Part shown: in pieces, positions 1 through 10,797 of the stretch | How the letters are laid out: the number at the start of each line of letters is the position of its first letter | How positions within the stretch are numbered: the stretch's first letter is position 1 | NCBI GenBank assembly: GCA_030248295.1 | Contig: JASANH010000916.1 | Span: 310,001 to 374,000 of the forward strand | Origin: Mesodorylaimus sp. YZB2_4 | Taxonomy: Eukaryota; Nematoda; Enoplea; Dorylaimida; Dorylaimidae | Direction of reading: 5' to 3' | Length of the DNA: 64,000 nucleotides | Translations under genes and position numbers: made by a program | The notes under the pieces: model-generated | Databases searched by the model: none | What the model was told of the DNA's origin: nothing | The model's input: only the letters and a program-made list of their open reading frames with translations

Positions 1-141
1 ACAAAATACCTTGATGCGATAGCACCATTTTGAAAAACGATTTCAGATCTTTTTGCCATAAGTGACCGATTTGGCAGCCCTAGGTGGTCAAACATAGCCC
101 ATATTGTATCTTAGATTGTCAGCATATAAGGGAAAACATAC

Positions 142-2603
142 CAGTACAAGCTCGACCAGTATTATACCCAGCGACCAAATGTCCACTTTTGCACTGCATC
201 GAGTGTGCGTGTGCTTGAGATAACCCATAATTACTTCTGGTGCGTAATAATATGGATTCCTGAATCGAGTTTCGAGAAATGTCTGGTAGATTCTTGTATG
301 ATATAACATCACGCATACCCAATTGGAAAGGTCACGTCGGCTCCGTGATTGGTCATGTAATATAGCCCATATTGACTCATTTGCAAATCAGCCTACAAGT
401 GCACGCAGGCGGTTATAGACAAATGAGGTTTCACTACCATTACAGCTTACAGTACCTTTTCATTGAACGTGATATTTTCAGCTGACAGGTTCCTGCATAC
501 GATCCCTTGTTCGTGCAAATAAGTCAAGGCGAAGGTTAACTGGGCGGCCAACTGCGGGAGCAGGGCTGATCTACAATGTCACAGTACAGCATGCAGTACA
601 GGGTCAGACTGGCCAGAATACATGGAAATACCTTTGTTCAGCAGGAAGCTCAAGCATTGAGGTCAAATTGCGATGGTAGTGTTCACTGATGACGTACATA
701 CGTTCTGAAAGCAGACGAGCTTGAGGAATGCAGCAGGCGATGATAGATACTCTATCATGGCGGTTATATATCGGCTTACATTTTTACATCAGCTGCATTG
801 GCTTGCATCAGCTGTAACAGACTCATATAATTAATATCCCACGAAAATTAATGTTTCAAACTCATCTCGGGCGAGACTAGGGGTACCCTGTCCACCCCTC
901 TTTTCCCCTCGTCGCCCCCCCTTATTGTCGCCATCTAATTCATCAAGACAGACCTGAGTGATGGATGATGCAGGCCCGTCATACTGACTCAGGAGTTTAT
1001 CAAGCAAAGTTACTAGGAAGGAGCTATTCGATGATGCGATAAAGGAGTATTCAAAAACTGTACTACTGTACATTTATCTTATCTTCCACAAAAAACTGTA
1101 GGCCTGTAGGTTTCTCGGTAGGCCTACATGCAAAACGCTGCTTCAGTAGTGCTTCGGTCAAGCTAAAGTAGGTCATATGTACTGTGTACAGTATATGTAT
1201 ATGTTAATAATACGTAGCTTACGAAACATTTTTCTACGCCTACATTGAATGCCTATGACTCGAAGTATAAAAAATGGCACATATATTTAGCAACATGTGT
1301 GCATGAATGATCATGACATGTATGACAGGATTGACGTGCCAGCAAGTGTCACAATCACTCATGCATATGTTTTGCAAAGTTACCAATTATAGTTTATATA
1401 CTGTCGGTGATCAAACTTACAAAAAATGCGCTAACTTTCTTACTGATGGTAATGGCGAGGGCGCTACTATGGAGTTATGAACGGATCAATCACCCCCCCC
1501 CTCTGCCGGTCAAATCTGTGGACTCATATTCTGCAGTACAGGGGCATGCACTGCGACGTTTTTGATCGATATCTCCCTAAGCGATCAAAATTTCGCGAAA
1601 TTCCACGGTAGGGTTCTCGGGTACCATCTCTCGCATGTCGGGGTAAAGAATCATCGAAATCCTCGAGCGATTCTCGAATGGCGCGCCGAAAAACGCTCCC
1701 GTAAATATATAGAGTTCGTTTTAAACGTAAAGAGCTGTATTTTGTAGAGCAGCAAGAACTATCTTCTAGCACACAGGCATCTTACAGATCCTACTTCATG
1801 TTGCAAAAAGAGTGACCAGGCTTTTGTTTATGCACTTCTTTGGGGCTTTTCTGGCGCTATTTGAGCAGGTACCAAGCGATCGAGTTCGATAATTTGTCCC
1901 TACGATGCTACAAAACAATTTTTCAGGAGAATGAGTGATTGCAGAGTCAAGATAGGTTGGGCTCAAAAACCTAAGAGTTGGACCAACCAAGTAAAGAACC
2001 ATACATTTCAAACAGCTACAGTAGTTGAGTACATCACAGCTGCAGTCGACCTACACTGACATCCGCATGCCACCTTGTTCCAATATGTCAGCATTGTACT
2101 GGTATTTCCCACATTTTCTTACCATATTTTCCTCTCACAATATCCAGATATTTGCACAAAAAAGCATGATCAAGGCTTTTCAACCGCTGAAATCGTCCAA
2201 TAATGCGGATCGAGGCTGGCGTCAAAGGCAAACCTGAAGTGAATGATGTAACTAGGACTATGTGACTCCCGATTTTAGCTGCTATGAATAAGACTGGATT
2301 TCATGACTGGTTTTTTGATATTATTTTGATAACAGGGACGAAAATTTCGACAGAATGATGAGCTGGAAGATAACTGGAACTGGGTAGGGTTAGGCACTAC
2401 AGCACACTGTACAGTAAATGGCCACCGTCCATGACATACTGCACTTTTAGGGCTAACTTGCACAGCAATCTCAAGCAGTCTGTCGCGTATGTAATCAGAC
2501 GGAAGTACTTACCATTTGCTCCACATTTGTCGGCACCAGCAGTTTCTTCGCATAAACCAAAAAATGTAGAAACTCCAAATTGAGCATCGGCCAATAACTT
2601 CAT
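142..2603 (-). CDS. TBCK: TBCK (TBC domain-containing protein kinase-like), N-terminal part, cut by left edge
   Basis: Six minus-strand exons join in frame: 2603-2513 (start Met), 2233-2123, 704-632, 570-456, 392-319 and 259-142. All have GT-AG borders and compatible phases. The product begins MKLLADAQFGVSTFFGL, continues with GLPLTPASIRIIGRF and GLYYMTNHGADVTFPIG, and reaches SAKVDIWSLGIILVEL, which follows the TBCK kinase-like domain segment by segment. TBCK proteins have a pseudokinase domain, then TBC (Rab-GAP) and rhodanese domains; the family is tied to mTORC1 and vesicle-linked signalling. Those later domains lie left of base 1. The catalytic loop reads IVCRNLSAEN where active kinases have HRD, and no clear DFG is seen, so this looks catalytically dead, as in the family. 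The start Met is chosen because it gives the family N-terminus. tRNA-Gly lies 154 bp upstream in the opposite orientation. Confidence 0.9.
1505..1795. repeat. Dispersed repeat, copy 1 (pair with 51690-51925)
   Basis: This segment lies in the large second intron of TBCK. It shares the core cgatatctccct near its left end and gaactatcttctagca near its right end with 51690-51925, in the same orientation and with diverged sequence between. No coding potential is evident. The type of element is unknown. Confidence 0.55.
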
Positions 2604-2756
2604 GATTGTAACCTGATTATGCTTAAATTTGGCAAGCGCGGCTTGCGGTTTGCATTATCCTTCCAGCCAGTCATATTCGCGCTTAAAACAGACAAAATTC
2701 AGGGAATCTATATTATATGCAATGACAATTCGAGTGTTATTACTTCAATTTCAGCT

Positions 2757-2827
2757 GCGTCGGTGGTTCAGTGGTAGAATGCTCGCCTGCCACGCGGGCG
2801 ACCCGGGTTCGATTCCCGGCCGACGCA
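2757..2827 (+). tRNA. tRNA-Gly: tRNA-Gly (GCC)
   Basis: A 71-nt cloverleaf. The acceptor arm GCGTCGG pairs with CCGACGC and is followed by discriminator A. The A box runs through TGGTTCAGTGGTAGAATG, the anticodon loop is CTGCCAC (anticodon GCC), and the T arm is CCGGGTTCGATTCCCGG. A TTTT run about 10 nt downstream fits RNA polymerase III termination. It looks intact and functional. Confidence 0.95.
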
Positions 2828-2910
2828 GTGCCCTTTCATTTTGAAAGAAAGTCGCCACGACGGACACATTAGTCTGGAATGGGCTTAAAAGATGATAGGG
2901 TTGTTACAGA

Positions 2911-3090
2911 GCGAGCGTGATTTAGCACAACAATTTTTTCTGAGCGAAGCTTTAAAAAATTTTAAAAGATGGGCTAGGGAAAGAAAAAGCAAGTCGAATT
3001 CTAGACAAGGCAAGACAAACCTTCAGGTCGTCCGCATCCGACTTCCCTTCAATCGGGGAGCGTGCCTTCGAGCAACGCTTCCCGATCACC
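2911..3090. repeat. Dispersed direct repeat, copy 1 (pair with 6441-6625)
   Basis: Shares aaaaagcaagt, a run around ctagacaa and accttcaggtcgtcc with 6441-6625 in the same orientation, at about 80 percent identity by eye. The two copies bracket the BEL/Pao remnant. They could be its decayed LTRs or an unrelated interspersed family; I could not find LTR termini to decide. Around it, 3100-4250 holds no gene I recognise. Confidence 0.55.
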
Positions 3091-4259
3091 ATCCGCCTTC
3101 CAAATTTCGGCAACATGCACTTCCATCAGACCCTAAAACAGACGCATCCTCATCCACTCGTATCCCCCTCAAAAAACTATGTCATACTGTGGTTTTCATA
3201 TACAAAAACCAGTTGTCCTTGTTGGCCCCCTGGCTGCTGACGACCGAGAAGTGTTTGTAGCCTTGTTCGTGTGCTACTTTGCAGTGTTCACGACGTAATC
3301 GTGGTCCACTTTTATAAAACCATCCTAAAATAAGCACATCAAACAATCTTTTTTTGTTGTTATTTTATTATCATTCGTTTAGCACAGCAAGAGAAACAAC
3401 ATTCGGCCTTTTCCAGTTTAAACGGCGGATGAAAGCTATATGTAACCACACCATGTCTCATGATGAGTGGCTTGCCCAAGACACTTGGGAGCATGCCATT
3501 GATATAACAAGTGTCTCTCGAAGGTACATCGAAAAGCAGTAGTTGAAACCAGAAATGACAGCTCGTCTTTGCGTGTAGATGTTGTGTTTCGCAACTGGTA
3601 CAATAATAAGCCTTTCTCGCGTGGGACCAGGGATGGCAGACTCGATAAAGCCAAATAATAACTGCCCATTCTAGTGTCATGTCTTCTGTTCTTCCAAATT
3701 CGGAAAGGATGCCCCGCCATACGAGATAGGACAGTGGAATGTGACGAGCATATGCGCTATGGTGTCTAACTCACGATCAGCTCCACATGCATAACACTAA
3801 CTAGATTCAATCTGCCCCCTCAATACGTGGCGTTTTGAGGGAGCCGCCAAGACTCTGTGCAGGACTTATATTGACACATACACAGTTAATTCGGAACCCC
3901 CAAATTTTCGAGGTAGGGACTAGATTTTTTTCCCCAAGGCCAACTCGCAACTGGCGGGCGCAAAACGCACCACCGATCTTGCCCCGGCGGATATTTCGTA
4001 CCTTGAGTTTATATATCGTTGTTAGGCGCCATTGACTGATCGAGGGTGCAGGACTGGTTCTACTTGTCGTTGAGCCGACAAAGTTCAACGATGTGACATA
4101 TATTTGCTGAAATCACATAATCGACCGTCTTCGAGCCTATTCACAAAAAGTTCTGCCCTTATCACGTGCGCACAGTCATTCGGTCCTGCTCTTTACACTT
4201 CTTTGCCCTCTTTGTTCCCCGCGTCGTCGCGACACTCCCGCGCCTTGGTTGAAGTGATC

Positions 4260-5640
4260 TTAACTTCTAGCGGGTAGAGGTGCACCACTGATCGACTGAC
4301 TGTGACGACATTTGCCCTTCGACTGTCGTAGAACGTACAGTACGTGTCCATCGGCTGACTTGTTTGTTGACTTCCGTGATATCACAGATCCGCCCCAGAA
4401 CCTATTGTGCGCTTGGCCGGCTTTCGTCTTGGATGTGAACGAGCTCTCCCACTTGCAGCTCACAGTTGCGTCCTATGCGACCACATAAGATTTGATATAT
4501 GTGACCTTCCCGCAGCGCTGTGAGATACCCGTTTTGCCATATTAGCCAAAATCTATTCGCCACTTCTCGCCCCTTACGCAACATTTCTTGGAGAACCTTG
4601 ACTTCGTTGTCGCCGTTGACATTGATTACATCGGGACATTGCGGTTTGATGAAGCTGGATGGAGTTAGATATTCGACGCCTGGTTGATCATTCCCGACGT
4701 GTTGGGGGGGGGGGGGGGCGATTGTTGACCGCTTCCGATACCTCGTCCAGAACTGTTCGTATTTGCATCGTTGCCAGACGTTGTTGCCCCACTGTTTTCC
4801 GATATGCTTACTTGCTTGTGAATTAGTCGCCCGTAGAATCCACTCATCCAGGGAGCATTCTCAACGATAAAGTCCCAATGAATTCCGTTTTGTGCCACAA
4901 ATTCTGAACTATGGCCGACTTAAAATTGCCAACATTGTCGGATAAGACCAGGTGAGGTTTCCTTACCTGGCCATAAATCGCTTTAGAAGGAGGACCATTT
5001 GCTCGCCTGACATATCGTCGATCACATCGAGGAAAATTGCTTTAGTGACCATGCATTTAGCGATGCACATCCACTTCTTGGCCATCCGTCCATCCTTTTC
5101 TTTGACTACCATTGGTCCAAAGCAATCGATTCCGACGTGGGACAATGGCCTGGAGGGTATCACTCGTGCGCCCGGCAAATTTGGTGATGGGGGCAGCTTG
5201 AATGGACCTCCATCATACCGCCAACAAATTAGACAGCTTTGCAAACATCGAAACACCTCAGACTTACCACAGTGTACCCAGCATTGTTGGCGGAAACGAG
5301 CCAGCGCCCTAGCGACACCTGCGTGGAGCACCGGTGAGAAATGTATTCGATGATGAGTTTTGTGAGCTTGGACCCTCGCGGCAGTAGGATTGGATTCTTT
5401 GCCTCTTCTGGAATCGCAGCATTTCCCAATAGACCTTTGCACCATATTATTCCCTTGGCATCCAGGCATAGTGGGAGTTGACCAATGAGCCAAGCTTCCC
5501 AAGCTCTTCCCAAAATATTGCTCTCCTCAAACAGTACCGGCAGTAATCAGGTGCCAAACACACAGATATGTTCACTTGAAGATTCATAAGGTTCATAAGC
5601 AAGTCGAGAGCTACGGTTGCACAGGATACGCTAGTCATAT
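4260..5640 (-). mobile_element. BEL/Pao-type LTR retrotransposon remnant (integrase region, broken)
   Basis: Minus-strand reading frames give the C-terminal half of a BEL/Pao polyprotein in several frames. In order come an upstream motif ending NPILLPRGSKLTKLIIEY, then an integrase segment with RPLSHVGIDCFGPM (first catalytic Asp region), then LVLSDNVGNFKS and a WMSGFYGRLIH segment, then a downstream domain with FWLIWQNGYLTALREGH. Pao-type integrases are followed by such a domain. At least two frame changes (near 5400 and 4960-4900) and a stop interrupt the frame, so this is a fossil. No gag, protease, reverse transcriptase or clear LTRs were found. Confidence 0.8.
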
Positions 5641-6440
5641 TTTATCAGTTCCGAGCAGAGGAACAAAAAACACTGCTTAACAGCCAATCAATTGTTTTCC
5701 TGCGAGGCATTTTCGACGTAGTTTCAAATGACGCAGCCTACAATTATTATCAAAATCGTATGCAATTTGATGGCTGCAGTTGCTGCTGCACGAGAGTAGT
5801 GGCCCTTTGGGCACATGAAATGCACGCTCTCCCGAGAACTCAACGCGAATCTGCAGCCGAAACTGTTGTTTACGACACTGTTCGCATCGAGCTGAACTAG
5901 AAAGGAAAACTGAGGTTAGAGAACAGCGGGTCGCTGCTGTTCATTGCCTAAAAAGGGATTTTAAGGTTAGCAGCAGAAAGTTTGAAACAGGGCAGGCTTC
6001 ATTGAAAAGACGGCAGCGTAAGCTAATTTGAAGAGGCCGTCTTTCTTCAAGAAAAGGAGTTAATACCAGCTAAAGTACGGGTATTGTGTTTTGTCAGTAA
6101 TGTTGCATTGTGTTATTCGACGATTACTGCTAATTCAAATGGTGCTGCTGCCCCCGCACCACCTGCTCGACTCCCCTACTGCCCATTAGATGAGTGCTTT
6201 CGGGATGGCTGCGGAAAGTGACCCGCAAGTGCAGGTATGTCAAACTATTCGGAATATCTGTCCTCAGGGTGTCAAATCTATTTCGCAGCAGCCTGCAGGA
6301 GTTGGACTATTATACGAAGCAGTAGATGACACGACCTACAGCATACCTATGTGGTTCAACGACCCGCCGGGCCTATTTCCAGTTGCTTGTTTGTTGCCTT
6401 CCCTCAAATGGCCTCACAGATGGTAGGGTATTTAGAGTGC

Positions 6441-6625
6441 GAGTGTAAGCGTGATTTGCACGACAATTTTTTTTCTGAGCATGACTTTAAAAAATTTCAA
6501 AGGCGTGCTGGAAAGAAAAAGCAAGTGGAAATCTAGACAAACCTTCAGGTCGTCCACATCCGACTTCCGGGCATTTGCAAGCGTCCCTGCAATCGGACGT
6601 CGGGAGCTTACCTTTCGAGCACATC
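6441..6625. repeat. Dispersed direct repeat, copy 2 (pair with 2911-3090)
   Basis: Second copy of the repeat described at 2911-3090. It continues into cacatcaaacaatc, and the same 14-mer occurs near 3336, after the first copy. The interval 5640-6440 contains no supported gene. Confidence 0.5.
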
Positions 6626-6734
6626 AAACAATCGAACTCCTCCGCAAATCCTACAGGTAAGAAACAGTCCTGATGCTTAACTGACGTGTAAATCTTCTGT
6701 AGTGCTCATGACACACTTATTTGTGTGTCATAAA

Positions 6735-6900
6735 AGTCGGGTTTTTGGGCCTCAGAATCAAAGCACGACCCGACCCGAGCGAAATCAAACCCGACCCGAC
6801 CCGAACCCGACTTTTCGTGTCGGGTTTTCGGGTAAGGCTAAGGGTCTGGTACCCGATGTCGGACCTGGAAACCCATACCTGTACCCGGTTTTTCGATGAC
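6735..6900. repeat. Inverted CCCGA/TCGGG simple-repeat array
   Basis: A block dominated by cgacccgacccga on one side and tcgggttttcgggt on the other, able to fold on itself. Similar CCGAA-rich ends bound the hAT-like insertion at 40788-41944, so this may be a terminal fragment of a related non-autonomous transposon (inference). The interval 6900-7540 shows no gene. Confidence 0.5.
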
Positions 6901-7544
6901 TGCTCGAATGGAGTACAAAAACAGAAAATTCATGAAAATAATTCAAGAAAACCAGAGTTTTCAACGAAACTCGAACAATTTCCATAAAAGACTTTTTTGA
7001 AGCAGTAATCAGAGTCAAATGTTTTAGCGCTAAAAGCCTAAATAATGTCTATTTTTAGTAGTGTATTAATTTTTTGATCCTTTGGAAATAGACATCTCAA
7101 TCTAAACTTCAGTGCCTGAAGCTGACAACAAGACAATCTAAAACCCTGAATGAAACTGCATTCATGTTGGAGAGAGTGATGAATTTGAACTTGATAAGGA
7201 TTACCTTTCAAAATGTTTAGCTAAAGGCATTTGCAGTTATGGCTGACCTATGACCCAAAGGTGACCAATGCACACAGTCTACCAAAAATGAGCAGCTGCT
7301 CTATGATACCTAGATTCCTGACACAGCTACCTACATAGCGTGTTTTACTTTTGAGTAGTGTAGCTTGTTTGAAGAGGTCATCAACAGCTACTGTGGCTTC
7401 CACTATAAAGCAAGCTACAGTAGTTTGTGTGCAGGAGCCAGTTTCTCAATTAGATGAGACTTGTCTGATGGTGAATCGCAGGACATGCATACAAGAAACT
7501 CCTATACTGAATAAAAGCGACACTGCTGCTATAATCTAAGGAAC

Positions 7545-7712
7545 TGGGGTCGTGGCCTCGCGGGTTAAGGCGTCTGCCTCACGCTGGGTGCGCACTTACA
7601 GGTCCGACTCCCGCCTCGGTACAAAATGATTGTCGTTTAAAGTGTTCCTTAGTCCTCGAGTGCGCTGTATAGTGCTTGGCTATGGATAAAATATGGCATG
7701 ACATGACATGAC
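7545..7712 (+). mobile_element. tRNA-derived SINE, copy 1
   Basis: The head resembles a tRNA gene: GTCGTGGCC then GGTTAAGGCG (A-box region), then GGTCCGACTCCCGCC (B box). It does not fold into a complete cloverleaf. The body contains GTGCTTGGCTATGGA and ends in a short catga repeat. A second copy of both head and body lies in reverse at 57100-57252, which makes this a family and not a lone tRNA pseudogene. The head is closest to tRNA-Ser/Leu by eye. Confidence 0.75.
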
Positions 7713-7807
7713 AGCAGCATAGTACATACCAAAATCGGTAGGGTTTTAACGTGGTCCTAAAGTTGCCACGTTAAAACCCTACCGATTTTGGTATGTACTA
7801 TGCTGCT
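7713..7807. repeat. Perfect 42-bp inverted repeat, 11-nt loop
   Basis: Arms 7713-7754 and 7766-7807 are exact reverse complements over 42 bp, separated by 11 nt. The palindrome sits at the 3' tail of the SINE, and catgac flanks it on both sides (7707-7712 and 7808-7813). It could be a very small foldback transposon or the template of a long hairpin RNA. Confidence 0.85.
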
Positions 7808-8061
7808 CATGACAACCGCTGACCTAAGAGTGAAAGTGACTAGGATCCTGCAAAGGGTCAGGGTTGCTGCACTGGTGCATATCTGTCATATGCAAGTATG
7901 GACTCCTTGCGCCACACCGGATTGCGCCTCCAAGGATTGCGCCATAGCGACAGAAAACCAGGTTCTTTTTTACAGTAAACAACCATTTTCAAATCTCAAA
8001 AACGCTTTACTATCTTTTCATCGATATATTGGTTGTCAAAATATATGTTTTCATATAACCC

Positions 8062-8327
8062 GTTTTCTTTGAGAATACACGCTCTTCACGTGCCACGTGT
8101 ACATTCCCAAAGAAAACAGATAGAGCTATGGAGAGCCCAGAACATATGAATATGGATATTAGTTCGATATTGACATTATTTTGATATTGATATGTCAAAT
8201 GATATCAATATCCGACGATTAGACATAGATATGGATATCCAATATCAACAGTATTATCTGTTTTCTTTGGGAATGTACACGCGGCCTGTGCGGTAACGCG
8301 GAGGGCGTGTATATTCTCAAAGAAAAC
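8062..8327. repeat. Pair of foldback units in inverted orientation
   Basis: Unit 1 (8062-8117) is a hairpin with arms beginning GTTTTCTTTGAGAAT and ending ATTCCCAAAGAAAAC. Unit 2 (8260-8327) is the same unit inverted: GTTTTCTTTGGGAATG to ATTCTCAAAGAAAAC. The 142 bp between are rich in gatatc and atcgat-type words. The structure is a palindrome of palindromes, as expected of a foldback or MITE-like element. Confidence 0.75.
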
Positions 8328-8464
8328 AGCTCATACTGTTGTAAAAGCTAGCCTCAAAATAGCAGACATCCGAACTGTTTCGCTAAAACACGGTCACACA
8401 ATGCATAAGGATGCAAATTTGCAGCGCTGTCATAAATATGAATAAAAAAATTTAACAAGAGCGA

Positions 8465-8600
8465 GTGCCCGTACGTATACCCGTACCCGGCGACCCTTAC
8501 CCAAACCCATACCCGTACCCAGCGCCTCTTACCCGTACCCATACCCGCCGGGTACGGGTGGGTATGGGTACGGGTATGGGTACGGGTATGGGTACCCATG
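8465..8600. repeat. Palindromic array of (ACCCGT/ACCCAT) hexamers
   Basis: About 70 bp of acccgtacccatacccg-type hexamers are followed by the complementary gggtacgggtatgggta hexamers, so the array can form a long imperfect hairpin. G-runs every 6 nt on one strand after 8550 also permit G-quadruplexes. No gene lies here. Confidence 0.8.
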
Positions 8601-8618
8601 CAGGACTCTGCTTCCAAG

Positions 8619-8800
8619 CCGTTTTGCTTATAGCCGGCCAGCAGTCCTGACGATAAGCGAGACCGTGAGGTGACCAGCTCTCACGGCAGCTTCCCTCTGA
8701 CGATGAGTCCACCAGGAGCACTTCCACACGAGGGCATTTTGCCTCCACTAGTATCGCAGGATCGTGTTCATGTTGGGGCCTCCCAGTCAGGGCTGCTGGC
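8619..8800. repeat. Dispersed repeat, copy 1 (pair with 63010-63150)
   Basis: Shares a ccgttttgc..tagc.ggccagcagtc block and a gagcac.tccaca block with 63010-63150 in the PTDSS2 intron, same orientation, diverged between. The element type is unknown. The interval 8800-9740 shows nothing I can support. Confidence 0.45.
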
Positions 8801-9747
8801 CCAAGCAATGCGGGACCAAAGCGAACCAGCTGCGGCACCGCGGCTCCTGGAACTAGATCTGATCGTTAGTGCCTAAGATCCACTGAAATACGACCGCCTA
8901 CTGTCTGAATCAGATTCAGACGGGGGCTGTAAGAATGATCAATAAACCCATTTCATTTACCCACGTCCCATAAACCCAGCAAAAACAGGATCGTGAAGTA
9001 ATTAAAAATAATGGCATCTTGTTGGCATCAATAGAAGGTGTGGATGATGTCTGGACAAAATTATTCACAGCTTGATCGGTTCCTGCTACGGAAATAGGCT
9101 GCCAATGTTGGCACAGCTCGATCTGAGGCTTTATGTACGGGTAAGTAGGCGCAGAAATATCAAGGCGAGGGAAGAGGATGCATATACGAGTATTTTGTAG
9201 GCGCAGCTGCCCCTATCTTGCTGAAAGGCTCGATGTAGTTGTAGGTGTCGCTTTGTAATTGCCTTTCAGTTACCGCGAAATATTTATGCATTGTCGACAA
9301 GGGCTTATCAAAACTTGGCAAAAACCGGGCCAGCACTAGTTCAAAGTCCATTTTAGAAACCAGAGTCAGCCGATTTGTACGTTTTTTGTGAATCACGCCG
9401 AATATTGACTATTCTTTGCAATTGACTATTCAAAAAGGTTGCCATAAACAGGAAGTTTTTTAAAATTGAGCGTAGCAAGTCAGCCGTAATATTTCCTGGT
9501 GCTTAGTTTACTTTTAGCAATGATGTACAGTTCTGGGAGTAAAGGGAACCAATAAGTAACAATCAAGGGCCGAGAAAAATACGTATGCTTGAGATAAATC
9601 AAATCACACTCATGCATTGGCTGATTATTTAAGTACTGTAACAGCCGCTAAGAAGAAAGCATTATGGGAGCACAGAAAAAAGTATTTGGTAAGCAAAAAA
9701 GCATGTGGATTTCTGTCAACGCGATACATAGGTGTGATCGCACCACA

Positions 9748-10797
9748 TTAGGCTCCGCACATCACTTGTTCTCCCGCATAGTTTTCCAAAAGTGACGTTA
9801 TCTTCTGCGCATGTGGAATCTCAAAGCGGTACCAATAACTGGAAGCGCGGTCCGATGGTTGCGCGTGCTGGAACCCTTTTTTCTGGCCTTTCTGCAACAC
9901 TTTCACGTATGTGGCTTCATCGACTAGAAATGTGTATCTTTTGAACGAGGAATAATACTTTCAATCGCCGTCTACTGTACATATTCATAGCCACCTGCCG
10001 TGTGCAGCCATTCCCATGAACCTCCATATTTCGAGCAGAAAACCCATGTCCATGTGGCTAAAATGTGGGACGTACAGGATGGTAAAACGATTGTCCTCAT
10101 ACTGTACAAGCTGACATACGCGGCGGGTCCTCTTTAGCGTGCCGTTTTCTGCATTGGCTATCTCCACATCTGAAAGACAAATGTAAAAAATATTTCCACA
10201 GATTGACGGAAATTTTGCTGAAGGCTTAATTTCGGATGTATTAGCTACAGCTGTTGATTGGGGCAAGCCTTGCGCCATAGCCAGAAAAACACAACCCTAA
10301 TTAAAAGATTGATAAGACTAAACATTTTGAAAAACTAAAATAATGATTAAAGAATTCTCCTGACAAGACTAGTCAGAACTTGGATATCAGCTTGCGCCCA
10401 GGAAAAGGAATCAGGTTTGAAAGCTGTAACTCTCTGCGTTTCCCCCCTTTGAAAGCTTCATTTAGTACTGTATTCGCTGCGTGATAATGTGGTATCGTCA
10501 TGAATCTAACTCCAGGAACAGAGAGTCACCAGCTAGCAAGCACATCTGATTGTTCACTTTCGTGGAAAATTTGGGCCTCTGTTCGCTTGAGCCAGAAAGT
10601 TTGTCAGAAACCTACATGCTTACGAGCTTCGTCATAGGTCTCGGCATGGCGAAGCAAACTTCCCAAATGTCTCTTTCCGGAATGGTCACTTTTAGTGAAA
10701 GTATCTTTTTCCGGCCCATCGGGACACTACTGTATGCGAAGAGAAGCTCGAAAGTGGTATTCACAATGCCAATGAGCAACTTTCGAACCTTCTCAAA
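9748..10797 (-). CDS. Unrecognised protein, three exons joined in frame (3' end of a gene)
   Basis: Three minus-strand exons fit by splice sites and phase: 10797-10624 (phase 0 to 0, donor GTAAGC), 10296-9995 (ends phase 2) and 9937-9748 (stop TAA). They give 221 residues including KILSLKVTIPERDIWEVCF, RFTILYVPHFSHMDMGFLLE and RASSYWYRFEIPHAQKI. The composition looks like a folded soluble protein, with no signal peptide or membrane segment in this part. I do not recognise the family. The third-exon acceptor (caaaag) is weak, and another acceptor seven bases further on would not keep frame. A start codon and upstream exons were not found. Confidence 0.5.

Noticed and set aside
3360-4088. Several minus-strand open frames of 60-106 codons
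   Set aside because: No splice chain, domain or repeat partner; probably chance frames near the BEL/Pao fossil.
7545-7622. Apparent tRNA gene
   Set aside because: Box A and B resemble a tRNA, but no complete cloverleaf forms and a second copy with the same non-tRNA body exists, so it is a SINE.
8465-8600. Interstitial telomere repeat
   Set aside because: Units are ACCCGT/ACCCAT hexamers facing their complements, not a one-way TTAGGG or TTAGGC array.
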